From Falsiroseomonas oleicola (lineage in GTDB: Bacteria; Pseudomonadota; Alphaproteobacteria; Acetobacterales; Acetobacteraceae): a stretch of 64,000 nt of DNA. Every line of letters begins with the position of its first letter. Within the stretch, counting starts at the first letter, position 1. The position numbers and the translations under genes were made by a program. The DNA is taken from the NCBI RefSeq assembly GCF_019029495.1, contig NZ_JAERQM010000005.1:372001-436000 (forward strand), in the 5' to 3' direction. Positions 8,910 through 16,945 of this stretch are shown piece after piece. The notes under the pieces are model-generated. The model made no database searches. It was not told the origin of the DNA and saw nothing but the letters and a program-made list of their open reading frames with translations.

Positions 8910-9848
8910 CTATGCCAGCGTTGCCGCGACTTTGACGGCGCTGTGTTCGGCGAGGATTTCGCGGATGGCTTGGCGCAGCAGGCGGACGTCGCGGATGCGG
9001 CTGAAGCCGGGGCGGTGGAACAGGGCGACGTCGCGGGCCATGGTGCCGTCGCCGATGCGGCGGTAGGCGACCATGTCGTCCAGCAGGGCGCCGACCTGCA
9101 CGGCGAGTTGCGGCATGAAGGAGCAGCCGACGCCGGCGGCGACCATCTGGCGCAGGGTTTCCAGGCTTGCGGCCTGGAGTTCGGGGCGGTCGATCTGCAG
9201 GCGGGTGGGGCAGTAGGCCAAAGCGTGGTCGCGCAGGCAGTGGCCCTCGCTCAGCAGGATCAGTTCGGGGACGGGGATGTCCTCGCGGCTGACCTGGTCG
9301 ACGCGGGCGAGGGGGTGGTCGCGCGGCACGACCAGGACGAATTCCTCGCGGAAGAGCTTCAGCTCGGTCAGGTCGGGGCCGGGCAGGGGGGAGGCGGCGA
9401 GGATCGCGTCCAACTCGCCGTCCTCGACCTGGCGGGCCAGGTGGCGGGTGAGGCCTTCGGAGAGGAGCAGGCGAAGCTGGGGGAAGCGGGCGCGGAGGGG
9501 TTTGAGCAGGAAGGGGACGAGGTAGGGGCCGAGGGTGGAGATGACGCCGAGGCGGAAGGTGCCTTCCAGCGGTGCGGCGCCGGCGGCGGCGATCTCGAAC
9601 ATGCGGCGGGCCTCGGCGACGACGAGGCGGGCTTGCGCCACGAGTTCGGCGCCGCGGGGGGTGATGAGCACGCCGCGGGGGGCGCGCTCGAAGCACTCCA
9701 CCTGCAGCAACTCCTCGATCTTGCGGATCTGGGCGGAGAGGGTGGGCTGGCTGACGGCGCAGGCCTGGGCGGCGCGGCCGAAGCTGAGATGTTCCGCGAC
9801 GGCGAGCAGGTATTCCAGGTCGCGCAGGGACAGGCCGGCGAGGGTCAT
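8910..9848 (-). CDS. oxyR: OxyR-type LysR peroxide sensor/regulator
   Basis: A 312-residue LysR-family activator. The start at 9848 gives the conserved RDLEYLLAVAEH opening; extending upstream only adds low-complexity sequence. A winged helix-turn-helix covers residues 5-65 (FGRAAQACAVSQPTLSAQIRKIEE). The effector domain has GHCLRDHALAYC, in which Cys204 and Cys213 have the same spacing as the redox pair Cys199/Cys208 of E. coli OxyR, and the following ASLETLRQMVAAG also matches. In OxyR, H2O2 forms a disulfide between these cysteines and switches on catalase and peroxiredoxin genes. No such gene is adjacent here; the divergent neighbour is a CoA-transferase. Confidence 0.87.
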   Translation of the reverse strand: MTLAGLSLRDLEYLLAVAEHLSFGRAAQACAVSQPTLSAQIRKIEELLQVECFERAPRGVLITPRGAELVAQARLVVAEARRMFEIAAAGAAPLEGTFRLGVISTLGPYLVPFLLKPLRARFPQLRLLLSEGLTRHLARQVEDGELDAILAASPLPGPDLTELKLFREEFVLVVPRDHPLARVDQVSREDIPVPELILLSEGHCLRDHALAYCPTRLQIDRPELQAASLETLRQMVAAGVGCSFMPQLAVQVGALLDDMVAYRRIGDGTMARDVALFHRPGFSRIRDVRLLRQAIREILAEHSAVKVAATLA

Positions 9849-9981
9849 GAACGGGGTTCCCGATTCGGCGGGCGCTGGGCGCCGCGATGGGATAGGCGCT
9901 TGTGGGGCGGGCGGTCCAGGGCGGATTGACCGCCGGCCGGGGTGGCGCCTACCCCTTCCCGCGGGGCAAGGGAGGCGGCAG

Positions 9982-11220
9982 GTGACGTCAGCGAGGGTGC
10001 CGAAACGGCAGCGGCAATTCGACCCGGCGGCCAGGGGTGCGCTGGAGGGGGTCCGGGTGGTGGACCTGTCGCGGCTGGTTGCCGGCAATATGCTCACCAA
10101 GGTGCTGGCGGATCATGGGGCGGAGGTGGTGAAGGTGGAGCCGCCGGCGGGCGACAGCCTGCGTGCCTGGAAGGTCGGCGGCATCGAGACCGCCTGGAAG
10201 ACCTGGTGCCGCAACAAGCGCAGCGTCTGCCTGGATCTGCGCCGGGCGGAGGCGGTGGACGTGGTCAAGCGCCTGGTCGCGGATGCCGCGATCTTCGTGG
10301 AAAGCTTCCGGCCGGGAGTGCTGGAGGAGATGGGGCTGGGGCCGGAGGTGCTGCTGGCGATCAACCCGGCTTTGGTGATCGTGCGGGTGTCCGGCTGGGG
10401 CCAGACCGGGCCGTTCCGCCACAAGCCGGGTTTTGGCACACTCGTCGAGGGCTATGCCGGTTTCGCCGCGCTCAACGGATTCGCGGATCGGGAGCCGGTG
10501 CTGCCGCCGATGTTCATGGCGGATGCCTATGCCGGGCTGTATGGCGCTTCCGCCGCGATGATCGCGCTGTGGCATGCGAAGGCCACCGGCCAGGGCCAGG
10601 TGGTGGACCTGTCGCTGTTCGAGCCGATCTTCGCGGTGCTGGAGCCGCAGATGGCGAATTGGCGGGTCAGCGGCAAGGTGAAGCCCCGCACCGGCAGCCG
10701 CAGCACCAATACCGCGCCGCGCAATGCCTATCGCACCCGGGATGGCGGCTGGCTGAGCCTGTCCACCAGCACCCAGGCGGTCTTCGTGCGGCTGATGCAC
10801 AGCATTGGCCGGCCGGAGCTTGTGGATGACCCGCGATTCCGGACCAACCCGGACCGGCTGGCCAATATCGAGGTCATCGACGGCGTGATCCGCGACGCCA
10901 TTGCCGGCATGGACCGGGCCGAGGCGCTGGCGCAGTTCGACCGGGATGGCGTGACCATCGGCCCGATCATGGATGTGTCGGAACTCGATGGCGACGACTA
11001 CATCGCGGCGCGGGAGGCGCTGATCGAGGTGCCGGATGCGGAGATGCCGGGCGGCTGGCTGCCCATGCATGGGGAGGTGCCGCGCCTGTCGGTGACGCCC
11101 GGCATTTTGCGCAATCCGGCGCCCAGGCTGGGCGTGGACAATGAGGCGCTGCTCGGCCCGCTGCTGGGGGCGGAAGAATTGGCACGGCTGCGCCAGGCAG
11201 GGGTGGTGCGCGGGGAATAG
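9982..11220 (+). CDS. CaiB/BaiF family (class III) CoA-transferase
   Basis: A 412-residue cytoplasmic enzyme that moves CoA between carboxylic acids. The GTG at 9982 has GGAGG six bases upstream. Typical features are LEGVRVVDLSRLVAGN at the N-terminus, ADHGAEVVKVEPP, RNKRSVCLDLR, the ADAYAGLYGASAAMIAL segment with the expected catalytic Asp, and TGQGQVVDLSLFEP. The acyl acceptor cannot be told (family members act on carnitine, formate/oxalate, succinate, 2-methylacyl or aryl acids). It is divergent from oxyR across 133 bases and stands alone on its strand; the 80 bases before the helicase gene leave room for a separate promoter. Confidence 0.9.
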   Translation: MTSARVPKRQRQFDPAARGALEGVRVVDLSRLVAGNMLTKVLADHGAEVVKVEPPAGDSLRAWKVGGIETAWKTWCRNKRSVCLDLRRAEAVDVVKRLVADAAIFVESFRPGVLEEMGLGPEVLLAINPALVIVRVSGWGQTGPFRHKPGFGTLVEGYAGFAALNGFADREPVLPPMFMADAYAGLYGASAAMIALWHAKATGQGQVVDLSLFEPIFAVLEPQMANWRVSGKVKPRTGSRSTNTAPRNAYRTRDGGWLSLSTSTQAVFVRLMHSIGRPELVDDPRFRTNPDRLANIEVIDGVIRDAIAGMDRAEALAQFDRDGVTIGPIMDVSELDGDDYIAAREALIEVPDAEMPGGWLPMHGEVPRLSVTPGILRNPAPRLGVDNEALLGPLLGAEELARLRQAGVVRGE

Positions 11221-11300
11221 GCGCGCGCGGGGCTGCCATGCTGCGCCGCGGCGAGGGAATTCGTGCGCAACCGCGCGGTCTGCGCTAGACACCCCGCACA

Positions 11301-13034
11301 ATGCCCTTTCCCGATCTCCCCGAACGTCTCGCCCAGGCCCTGGCCGAGCGCGGCTATGCCGAACCCACCCCCGTCCAGGCCGCCGTGCTGGACCCCGCAA
11401 CCGCGGGGCGCGACCTGCTGGTCTCCGCCCAGACCGGCTCCGGCAAGACGGTCGCCTTCGGGCTCGCCATCGCCGAGCAGGTGCTGTCCGGCGGGCGCAG
11501 CCAGGTGCCGCTGGCGCTCGTCATCGCGCCGACCCGCGAGCTGGCGATGCAGGTGCGGGACGAGTTGGCCTGGCTCTATTCCGGCACGTCGGTGCGGGTG
11601 ATCGCCTGCGTCGGCGGCACCGATGTGCGGGCCGATCGCCGGGCGCTCGGCATGGGCGCCGAGATCGTCGTCGGCACGCCGGGGCGTCTGCGGGACCATC
11701 TCGACCGCAACAACATGGACCTGTCCCAGCTCCGCGCCGCCGTGCTCGACGAGGCGGATGAGATGCTGGACATGGGGTTCCGGGACGACCTGGAAGCCAT
11801 CCTGGAAGGCGCGCCCGAGACCCGCCGCACGCTGCTGTTCTCGGCGACGGTGCCGCGGGAGATCGTGGCGCTGGCCGCCACCTATCAGCGCGGCGCGCTG
11901 CGCATCGCGGCGACGGTGGAGGGCGAGCGGCATGGCGACATCGCCTACCGCGCCATGCTGGTCGGACCGAGGGAGGTCGAGGCCGCCGTGGTCAATGCGC
12001 TGCGCTGGTATGAGGCCGGCGCCGCGCTGGTCTTCTGCAACACGCGGGAACAGGTGAACCGGCTGCATGGCACGCTGTCCGAGCGTGGCTTTTCCGCCGT
12101 GGCCCTGTCCGGCGAGCTGACCCAGGCGGAGCGCAACCGCGCGCTCCAGGCCCTGCGCGACCGTCGCGCCCGGGTCTGCGTGGCGACCGATGTGGCCGCG
12201 CGGGGCATCGACCTGCCGGATCTCGGCCTGGTGATCCATGCCGAACTGCCGCGCGACAAGGAGACGCTTCAGCACCGTTCCGGCCGCACCGGCCGGGCCG
12301 GGCGCAAGGGCGTCGCCGTGCTGATGGTGTCCCACACCCGCCGGCGGCTGGCGGAGCGTCTGCTGTCCAACGCCCGCATCCAGGCCGAATGGTCCGGCCC
12401 GCCGAGCGCCGAGGATGTCCGCGCCAAGGACCGCGAGCGCCTGGCCGCCCAGGCGCGCGTCGCCGTGGATGCGGTGGCGGATGAGGACGACATGGAGCTC
12501 GCCCGCGCCCTGCTGACGGACAAGACGCCGGAACAGGTGGCCGCCGCGCTGTTCCAGGCGCTGCGATCGTCGCTGCCGGCGCCGGAAGAACTCTCGGCCC
12601 TGCCGCCGCCGCCGCCCCGCGCGCCGCGCGAACAGGGCGGGGAGGGTGTGTGGTTCCGCCTGTCCATCGGCCGGCACGACCAGGCCGATCCGCGCTGGAT
12701 CCTGCCCTTCATCTGCCGCAAGGGCGACCTGACGCGGAAGGAAGTGGGCCGGATCGAGGTGATGGACCGCGAGACCCGGGTGGAGATCGCCCCCTGGGCC
12801 GCCGCGCGCTTCGCCGCATCCGCCCAGCGCGTCTCGGGCGATGACGACGACCGCATCCGCATCGAGCCGATGGCCCATGCCCCGGCGCCGAGCCGCGCCC
12901 CGCCGCGGGAGCCGCAGCGCGACCGCCCGGCGCCGCCCCGGCCCGCCGGCCCGCCGCGCGAATATCGCGGGGCGCCGCGTGGCGACAAGCCGCGTGCGCC
13001 CTATGCCGGCCCGAAGCGCCGCACGCAGCCCTGA
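11301..13034 (+). CDS. DEAD-box ATP-dependent RNA helicase with DbpA-type RNA-binding domain
   Basis: A 577-residue helicase. All core motifs are visible: Q-motif region PTPVQAAVL, AQTGSGKT (I), PTRELA (Ia), TPGR (Ib), DEAD (II), SAT (III), ATDVAARGID (V) and HRSGRTGRAG (VI). Residues ~455-525 (VWFRLSIGR through VEIAPWAA) match the DbpA/CsdA C-terminal RNA-binding domain, and the last ~50 residues are an Arg/Pro-rich tail. Such proteins remodel rRNA during ribosome assembly or help translation in the cold. The CsdA/DeaD-like arrangement is suggested, but the exact orthologue is not assigned. Two hairpins follow the stop codon. Confidence 0.92.
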   Translation: MPFPDLPERLAQALAERGYAEPTPVQAAVLDPATAGRDLLVSAQTGSGKTVAFGLAIAEQVLSGGRSQVPLALVIAPTRELAMQVRDELAWLYSGTSVRVIACVGGTDVRADRRALGMGAEIVVGTPGRLRDHLDRNNMDLSQLRAAVLDEADEMLDMGFRDDLEAILEGAPETRRTLLFSATVPREIVALAATYQRGALRIAATVEGERHGDIAYRAMLVGPREVEAAVVNALRWYEAGAALVFCNTREQVNRLHGTLSERGFSAVALSGELTQAERNRALQALRDRRARVCVATDVAARGIDLPDLGLVIHAELPRDKETLQHRSGRTGRAGRKGVAVLMVSHTRRRLAERLLSNARIQAEWSGPPSAEDVRAKDRERLAAQARVAVDAVADEDDMELARALLTDKTPEQVAAALFQALRSSLPAPEELSALPPPPPRAPREQGGEGVWFRLSIGRHDQADPRWILPFICRKGDLTRKEVGRIEVMDRETRVEIAPWAAARFAASAQRVSGDDDDRIRIEPMAHAPAPSRAPPREPQRDRPAPPRPAGPPREYRGAPRGDKPRAPYAGPKRRTQP

Positions 13035-13045
13035 CCCGAGAACCT

Positions 13046-13079
13046 CCCCCGCTCGCGGGGGGTTGCGGCACTGCCGCAA
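13046..13079. terminator. Two tandem hairpins between converging genes
   Basis: CCCCCG/CGGGGG with loop CTCG (13046-13061), followed after one base by TTGCGGC/GCCGCAA with loop ACT (13063-13079). They sit between the helicase stop and the converging TctC stop. There is no T-tract, so they are structural candidates for bidirectional termination rather than textbook intrinsic terminators. Confidence 0.5.
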
Positions 13080-13111
13080 CGCCTCCGGCTGGCAGGCGGC
13101 GGCGCCCGCTT

Positions 13112-14089
13112 TCAGTTGGTCTCGATCCGGGCCTCCCGCACCACCCGGCGCCAGCGCGTCAGGTCGTCGTTGATCAGCTTGCCCAGCGCCTCGCGTGACG
13201 TGGCATCGACGGCGAAGCCGACGCGGGCCAGGCGCTCCGTCACCTCCGGTGTCCGCAGCGCGGCGACGATCACCTCGTTCAGCCGCGCCAGCACCGGGGC
13301 GGGCGTCGCCGCCGGGGCGACGATGCCGGTCCAGGAGGTGGAGACATGCTCCGGCAGGCCCTGCTCCGCCATGGTCCGCACATCCGGCAGCATCGGGAAG
13401 CGGTTCGGGCCGCAGATGGCGATGCCGCGCAGCCGGCCCTCCCGCACATGCGCCCCCACCGTCGCCGCGTTCAGCACGGCCATGGGCACGGTGTTCTGGA
13501 TGACGGAGGTCGCCGCCGCAGGGCCGCCGGCGAAGGGCACCGGCAGGGCCTCGGTCTGGGTCAGCAGCTTGAACAACTCCATGCCGAGCTGTTCAGAGGA
13601 GCCGACGCCGGAGGAGGCATAGGCCGGACCGCCCGGGACGGTCTTCATCCAGGCCACCAGCTCCGCCACATTGGTCGCGGGGATGGCGGGGTTCACCACC
13701 ACCATGTTGGGCGCCGTCATCACCAGCGTCACCGGCGCGAAGTCCTTCTCCACGTCATAGCCCGGATTGCGCATCACCACCGGGTTGATGGTCAGCGTGC
13801 CGCTGGCCGCGACCAGCAGCGTGTGGCCATCCGCAGGCTGCTGCGCGACGTGGCGCGAGCCGATGGCGCCGGTCGCACCCGGGCGGTTTTCCACCACCAC
13901 GGGCTGGCCGAGCGCGCTGGACATGCCCTGCTGGATGACGCGTGCGGCGAGGTCGGTCGGCCCGCCGGGCGGGAAGGGCACCACCAGGCTGATGGGACGT
14001 GTCGGCGCCCAGGGCGCCTGGGCGCCCGCCATCCGCGGCAGCAGGAAGGGCGCGGCGAGCAGCGACAGCGCATGGCGGCGAGGGAGCAT
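13112..14089 (-). CDS. Bug/TctC-family periplasmic receptor
   Basis: A 325-residue exported receptor starting MLPRRHALSLLAAPFLLP with cleavage expected after AGAQA. The upstream in-frame ATG at 14206 would place ~39 non-signal residues before the leader and is rejected. Bug-family marks: ISLVVPFPPGGPTDLAARV, ENRPGATGAIG, ADGHTLLVAASG, ASSGVGSSEQLG and PFAGG. Ligand unknown and no TctA/TctB genes are adjacent, so it is an orphan receptor. It converges with the helicase gene and diverges from the AhpD-like gene across 110 bases that contain a short palindrome. Confidence 0.9.
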   Translation of the reverse strand: MLPRRHALSLLAAPFLLPRMAGAQAPWAPTRPISLVVPFPPGGPTDLAARVIQQGMSSALGQPVVVENRPGATGAIGSRHVAQQPADGHTLLVAASGTLTINPVVMRNPGYDVEKDFAPVTLVMTAPNMVVVNPAIPATNVAELVAWMKTVPGGPAYASSGVGSSEQLGMELFKLLTQTEALPVPFAGGPAAATSVIQNTVPMAVLNAATVGAHVREGRLRGIAICGPNRFPMLPDVRTMAEQGLPEHVSTSWTGIVAPAATPAPVLARLNEVIVAALRTPEVTERLARVGFAVDATSREALGKLINDDLTRWRRVVREARIETN

Positions 14090-14106
14090 GGGGAGGATCC
14101 TGTTCT

Positions 14107-14121
14107 TCCTGTTTGACAGGA
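14107..14121. promoter_or_regulatory. Short palindrome in a divergent promoter region
   Basis: TCCTGT-TTG-ACAGGA, a perfect 6-bp inverted repeat around three bases, lies 17 bases before the TctC start and ~80 bases before the rightward AhpD-like gene. It includes a TTGACA that could be a -35 box for rightward transcription, though no convincing -10 lies 17 bases on. It could be a regulator-binding site. Confidence 0.3.
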
Positions 14122-14199
14122 CAATACTGGCCCGAACCGCGCCGATTGCGCCACCCCCGCCCGTTGACCCGTCGGGCAAGGCGTGCGGAGGATCGCCGC

Positions 14200-14910
14200 A
14201 TGACACGCGATCCCGACGACATCCGCGCTGCCCTCGAAGCCATCCGCGCCGCGCGCGGCTTCGTGCTGCCGCATCACGGCGCCATGGCTGCCGCCCTGCC
14301 GGAACTGCACACGAGCTATGAGGCGATGTATCGCGCGCTGACGCTGGAACAGCGCCACTTGGCGCCGCTGGAGAAGGAGGTGGTGTGGCTGGCGATCCTC
14401 GCCGCCTGCGAGGAGCCGGTGGGCACGCATCACGTGCACAAATTCAAGCAGGCCGGCGGCGGTGATGCGCTGGCCGCCGCGGTGTTCCGGCTGGCGGGTT
14501 TCGCGGCGGGCGCGCGGCGCTACGCCTGTTTCGCTGCGCATTGGCAGGCTCAATTCGTGGCGCTGCCGGCAGCGGTCGAATATCAGCAAGGCATCGATGC
14601 GCTGATCGCCGGCACGCCGCTCTCGCCCGCCTTGGCGCGGCTTGCGCTGATCGGCGTGCATACGGCGGAGGAGGAATTATGGGGTCTGCGCGTTGCGCTG
14701 GAATCAGCCTATGCGCTCGGCGTCGATGAAGCGCGCATGGCGGAGGCGATGAGCCTGGCTATCTGGCCGCGCGGCGTGAACCGCTTCGTCAAGGCGACGG
14801 CGGTGTGGCTCGACCTGCTGCAATCCGGCCGCGTCACGCCCTCTCCGGCCTTTCGCGCCTGGGCGGAGGTGGCGGGGCAGGGTGCCTTCGTGCCGCCGCC
14901 CCAGGTTTGA
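14200..14910 (+). CDS. Carboxymuconolactone decarboxylase/AhpD-like protein
   Basis: A 236-residue all-helical protein starting at the ATG preceded by GGAGGA. Residues ~55-95 (LEKEVVWLAILAAC, then GTHHVHKFKQAG) resemble the CMD/AhpD active-site helix pair, and a second similar helical half follows (LARLALIGVHTAEEE). The CXXC pair of true AhpD is not present; there is a single Cys before THHVH. Catalytic function is therefore open: decarboxylase-like, gamma-butyrolactone hydrolase-like or redox roles occur in the family. It is 47 bases upstream of the aminotransferase and probably the first gene of the amine-uptake operon. Confidence 0.72.
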   Translation: MTRDPDDIRAALEAIRAARGFVLPHHGAMAAALPELHTSYEAMYRALTLEQRHLAPLEKEVVWLAILAACEEPVGTHHVHKFKQAGGGDALAAAVFRLAGFAAGARRYACFAAHWQAQFVALPAAVEYQQGIDALIAGTPLSPALARLALIGVHTAEEELWGLRVALESAYALGVDEARMAEAMSLAIWPRGVNRFVKATAVWLDLLQSGRVTPSPAFRAWAEVAGQGAFVPPPQV

Positions 14911-14957
14911 CGCGCGCCGCGCCGCGTTCCTATCCTGCGGCGGTTGAGGAGTCCCCG

Positions 14958-15908
14958 ATGGTCGAGGCGTTGCAGGTCCCCACGCATCTGACCGTGGCGA
15001 ATGCGGATTTCAGCCGCGCGCTGGGCTTCATCGACGGCGCGGTGGTGCCGCTGGCGGAGGCCCGCATTCCCGTCCGCGACCTCGGCCTGATGTATGCCGA
15101 CATGACCTATGACGTGGTGCATGTCTGGCAGGGCGGATTCTTCCGGCTGGAGGATCACCTCGACCGCTTCTTCGCCTCCCTGGCCGGGCTGCGGCTGGAT
15201 GCGGGCATGGACCGCGATGCGATGCGGCGCGTGCTGGCCGATCTGGTGCGGCAGAGCGGGTTGCCCGACGCGCTGGTCTATTTCGCCTGCACCCGCGGCA
15301 TGACGGTGCCCGGCACGCGCGACCCGACCAAGGCGACCAACCGCTTCTTCGCCACCGTCACCCCGCTGATCCTGCGCGGCCAGCCGGCGGAGATGGAGCG
15401 TGGCCAGAATGCGATGCTGGTGCGCGATGTGGCGCGGATTCCGGCCTCCGCCGTGAATCCCGTGTGGAAGAACACCCATTGGGGCGACTTCATCCGCGCC
15501 GCCTTCCTGGCGAAGGATGCCGGCTGCGACGTGCCGATCCTCTGCGCCACGGACGGCGCCGTGGCGGAAGCGCCGGGCTTCAACGTGGTCGCCGTGATCG
15601 ATGGAGGGCTGGTGGCGCCGGAGGCCGGGGTGCTGGAGGGGATTTCCTGCCGCAGCATGTTCGAGATCGCGGCCGATCTGGGCATTCCCGCCCGCTATGG
15701 CCGGCTGATGCCGGAGGATCTGGCGGCGGCCCAGGAAGCCTTCCTGACCGCCACCTCCTGCGGCTTGTTCCCGCTGACGCGGCTGGATGGCGCGCCGATC
15801 GGGGCCGGGGTGCCGGGGCCCATCACGACGCGCTTGCTCAATACCTATTACGCCAGGAAGAATGCCGGCTGGCACATAACGCCGGTGGATGCCATTCCGC
15901 CACCCTGA
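14958..15908 (+). CDS. Fold-type IV PLP aminotransferase resembling (R)-selective amine transaminases
   Basis: A 316-residue class IV aminotransferase; GAGGAG precedes the ATG. Family marks: an EARIPVRDLGLMYADMTYD segment, HVWQGGFFRLEDHLDR, the PLP lysine in VWKNTHWGD (Lys171), EAPGFNVVAV, a TSCGLFPLT phosphate-site segment and GVPGPIT near the end. Class IV includes branched-chain and D-amino-acid aminotransferases and (R)-amine:pyruvate transaminases. From memory of the Arthrobacter (R)-transaminase, the DMTYDVVHVW and KNTHWGDFIRA stretches look closest to that last group. It is 17 bases before a polyamine-type receptor gene, so an imported amine is a plausible substrate (inference). Confidence 0.85.
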   Translation: MVEALQVPTHLTVANADFSRALGFIDGAVVPLAEARIPVRDLGLMYADMTYDVVHVWQGGFFRLEDHLDRFFASLAGLRLDAGMDRDAMRRVLADLVRQSGLPDALVYFACTRGMTVPGTRDPTKATNRFFATVTPLILRGQPAEMERGQNAMLVRDVARIPASAVNPVWKNTHWGDFIRAAFLAKDAGCDVPILCATDGAVAEAPGFNVVAVIDGGLVAPEAGVLEGISCRSMFEIAADLGIPARYGRLMPEDLAAAQEAFLTATSCGLFPLTRLDGAPIGAGVPGPITTRLLNTYYARKNAGWHITPVDAIPPP

Positions 15909-15925
15909 CACCCCGGAGACTGCCG

Positions 15926-16945
15926 ATGCGGCGCTTTCTTGCCCCCCTCGCGGCCATGATGCTGGGCCTGTTCGCGACGCCCCTGCTGGCGCGGGACCTG
16001 ACGGTTGTCGCCGGTGGCGGCGCGCTGCAGGACCATATGCGCGCCACGCTGTTTTCCACCTTCGCCAACGGGCCGGTGGTGGACACGGCCTATGACTACA
16101 ATGTCGGCCCGATCCGGGCGATGGTGCAGGCGCGCAACGTCACCTGGGATGTGGTGATGGTGGAAGCGCCGGACCTGGTGCGCGGCTGCGAGGACGGAAT
16201 CTTCGAGCGCATCGACTGGTCCGTGGTGAACCGCGACAAGTTCATGCCGGGCGGCGCCACCACCTGCGGCGCGGGCGCCATCGGCTGGGGCGTTTCCGTC
16301 TTTTACGACGAGGCGCGGCACCCGACGGGCCCCGCCAACTTCGTGGAATTCTGGGACACCCAGCGCTTCCCCGGCCGCCGCAGCCTGCGGCGCGGCGCGC
16401 GGATGACGCTGGAGATCGCGCTGATGGGCGATGGCGTGCCGGCGGCCGAGGTCTACAAGGTGCTGGCGACCCCCGCCGGCCAGCAGCGCGCCTTCGCGGC
16501 GCTCGACCGGCTGCGGCCCAACCTGACCTTCTGGACCGGCGGCCAGCAGCCGATCGAGCTGGTGAACAGCGGGGAGGTCGCCTATGCGGTCGCCTTCGTC
16601 GGCCGCGTCGCCAATGGCATCCGCGCCGGGCAGCGCTACGCCCTGCGCTGGCCGACCCTGCTCTACGCCTATGACAGCTGGGCGGTGGTGCGTGGTTCGG
16701 CCAATGCGGCGGCCGGCATGCAATTGATCGAGCACATCACCAATCCCGCGCCGCTTCTGGCGCTGACGCGGCTCTGGCCGATCAATCCGGTGAACCAGGC
16801 GGTGGCGGATGACCCGGATGTGCGTGCGCGCAATCCGCTGATGATGACCAACCACCAGGCCGGCGGGCTGGAGATCGACACCGAGTTCTGGCTGGAGCAT
16901 GGGCCGGACCTGGAACAGCGCTTCGCCGCCTGGCTGAATCGTTGA
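15926..16945 (+). CDS. Polyamine-type ABC transporter substrate-binding protein
   Basis: A 339-residue periplasmic receptor with a Sec leader (MRRFLAPLAAMMLGLFATPLLA) and mature start RDLTVVAGGGALQD. The DVVMVEAPDLVRGCEDGIFERIDW segment and the layout fit the PotD/PotF-like group of solute-binding proteins for spermidine, putrescine or related amines. GGAG lies eight bases before the ATG. The stop overlaps the next start (TTGA), so receptor and permease are coupled. The exact ligand is not deducible; some relatives bind other cationic or amino-acid-like compounds. Confidence 0.87.
   Translation: MRRFLAPLAAMMLGLFATPLLARDLTVVAGGGALQDHMRATLFSTFANGPVVDTAYDYNVGPIRAMVQARNVTWDVVMVEAPDLVRGCEDGIFERIDWSVVNRDKFMPGGATTCGAGAIGWGVSVFYDEARHPTGPANFVEFWDTQRFPGRRSLRRGARMTLEIALMGDGVPAAEVYKVLATPAGQQRAFAALDRLRPNLTFWTGGQQPIELVNSGEVAYAVAFVGRVANGIRAGQRYALRWPTLLYAYDSWAVVRGSANAAAGMQLIEHITNPAPLLALTRLWPINPVNQAVADDPDVRARNPLMMTNHQAGGLEIDTEFWLEHGPDLEQRFAAWLNR

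Noticed and set aside
9535-9981. Upstream extension of the CoA-transferase frame
   Set aside because: Covers the oxyR gene on the other strand; GTG at 9982 with GGAGG gives the family N-terminus.
10998-13079. A 693-codon open frame opposite the DEAD-box helicase
   Set aside because: Arg/Gly/His-rich antisense frame; the + strand has all helicase motifs.
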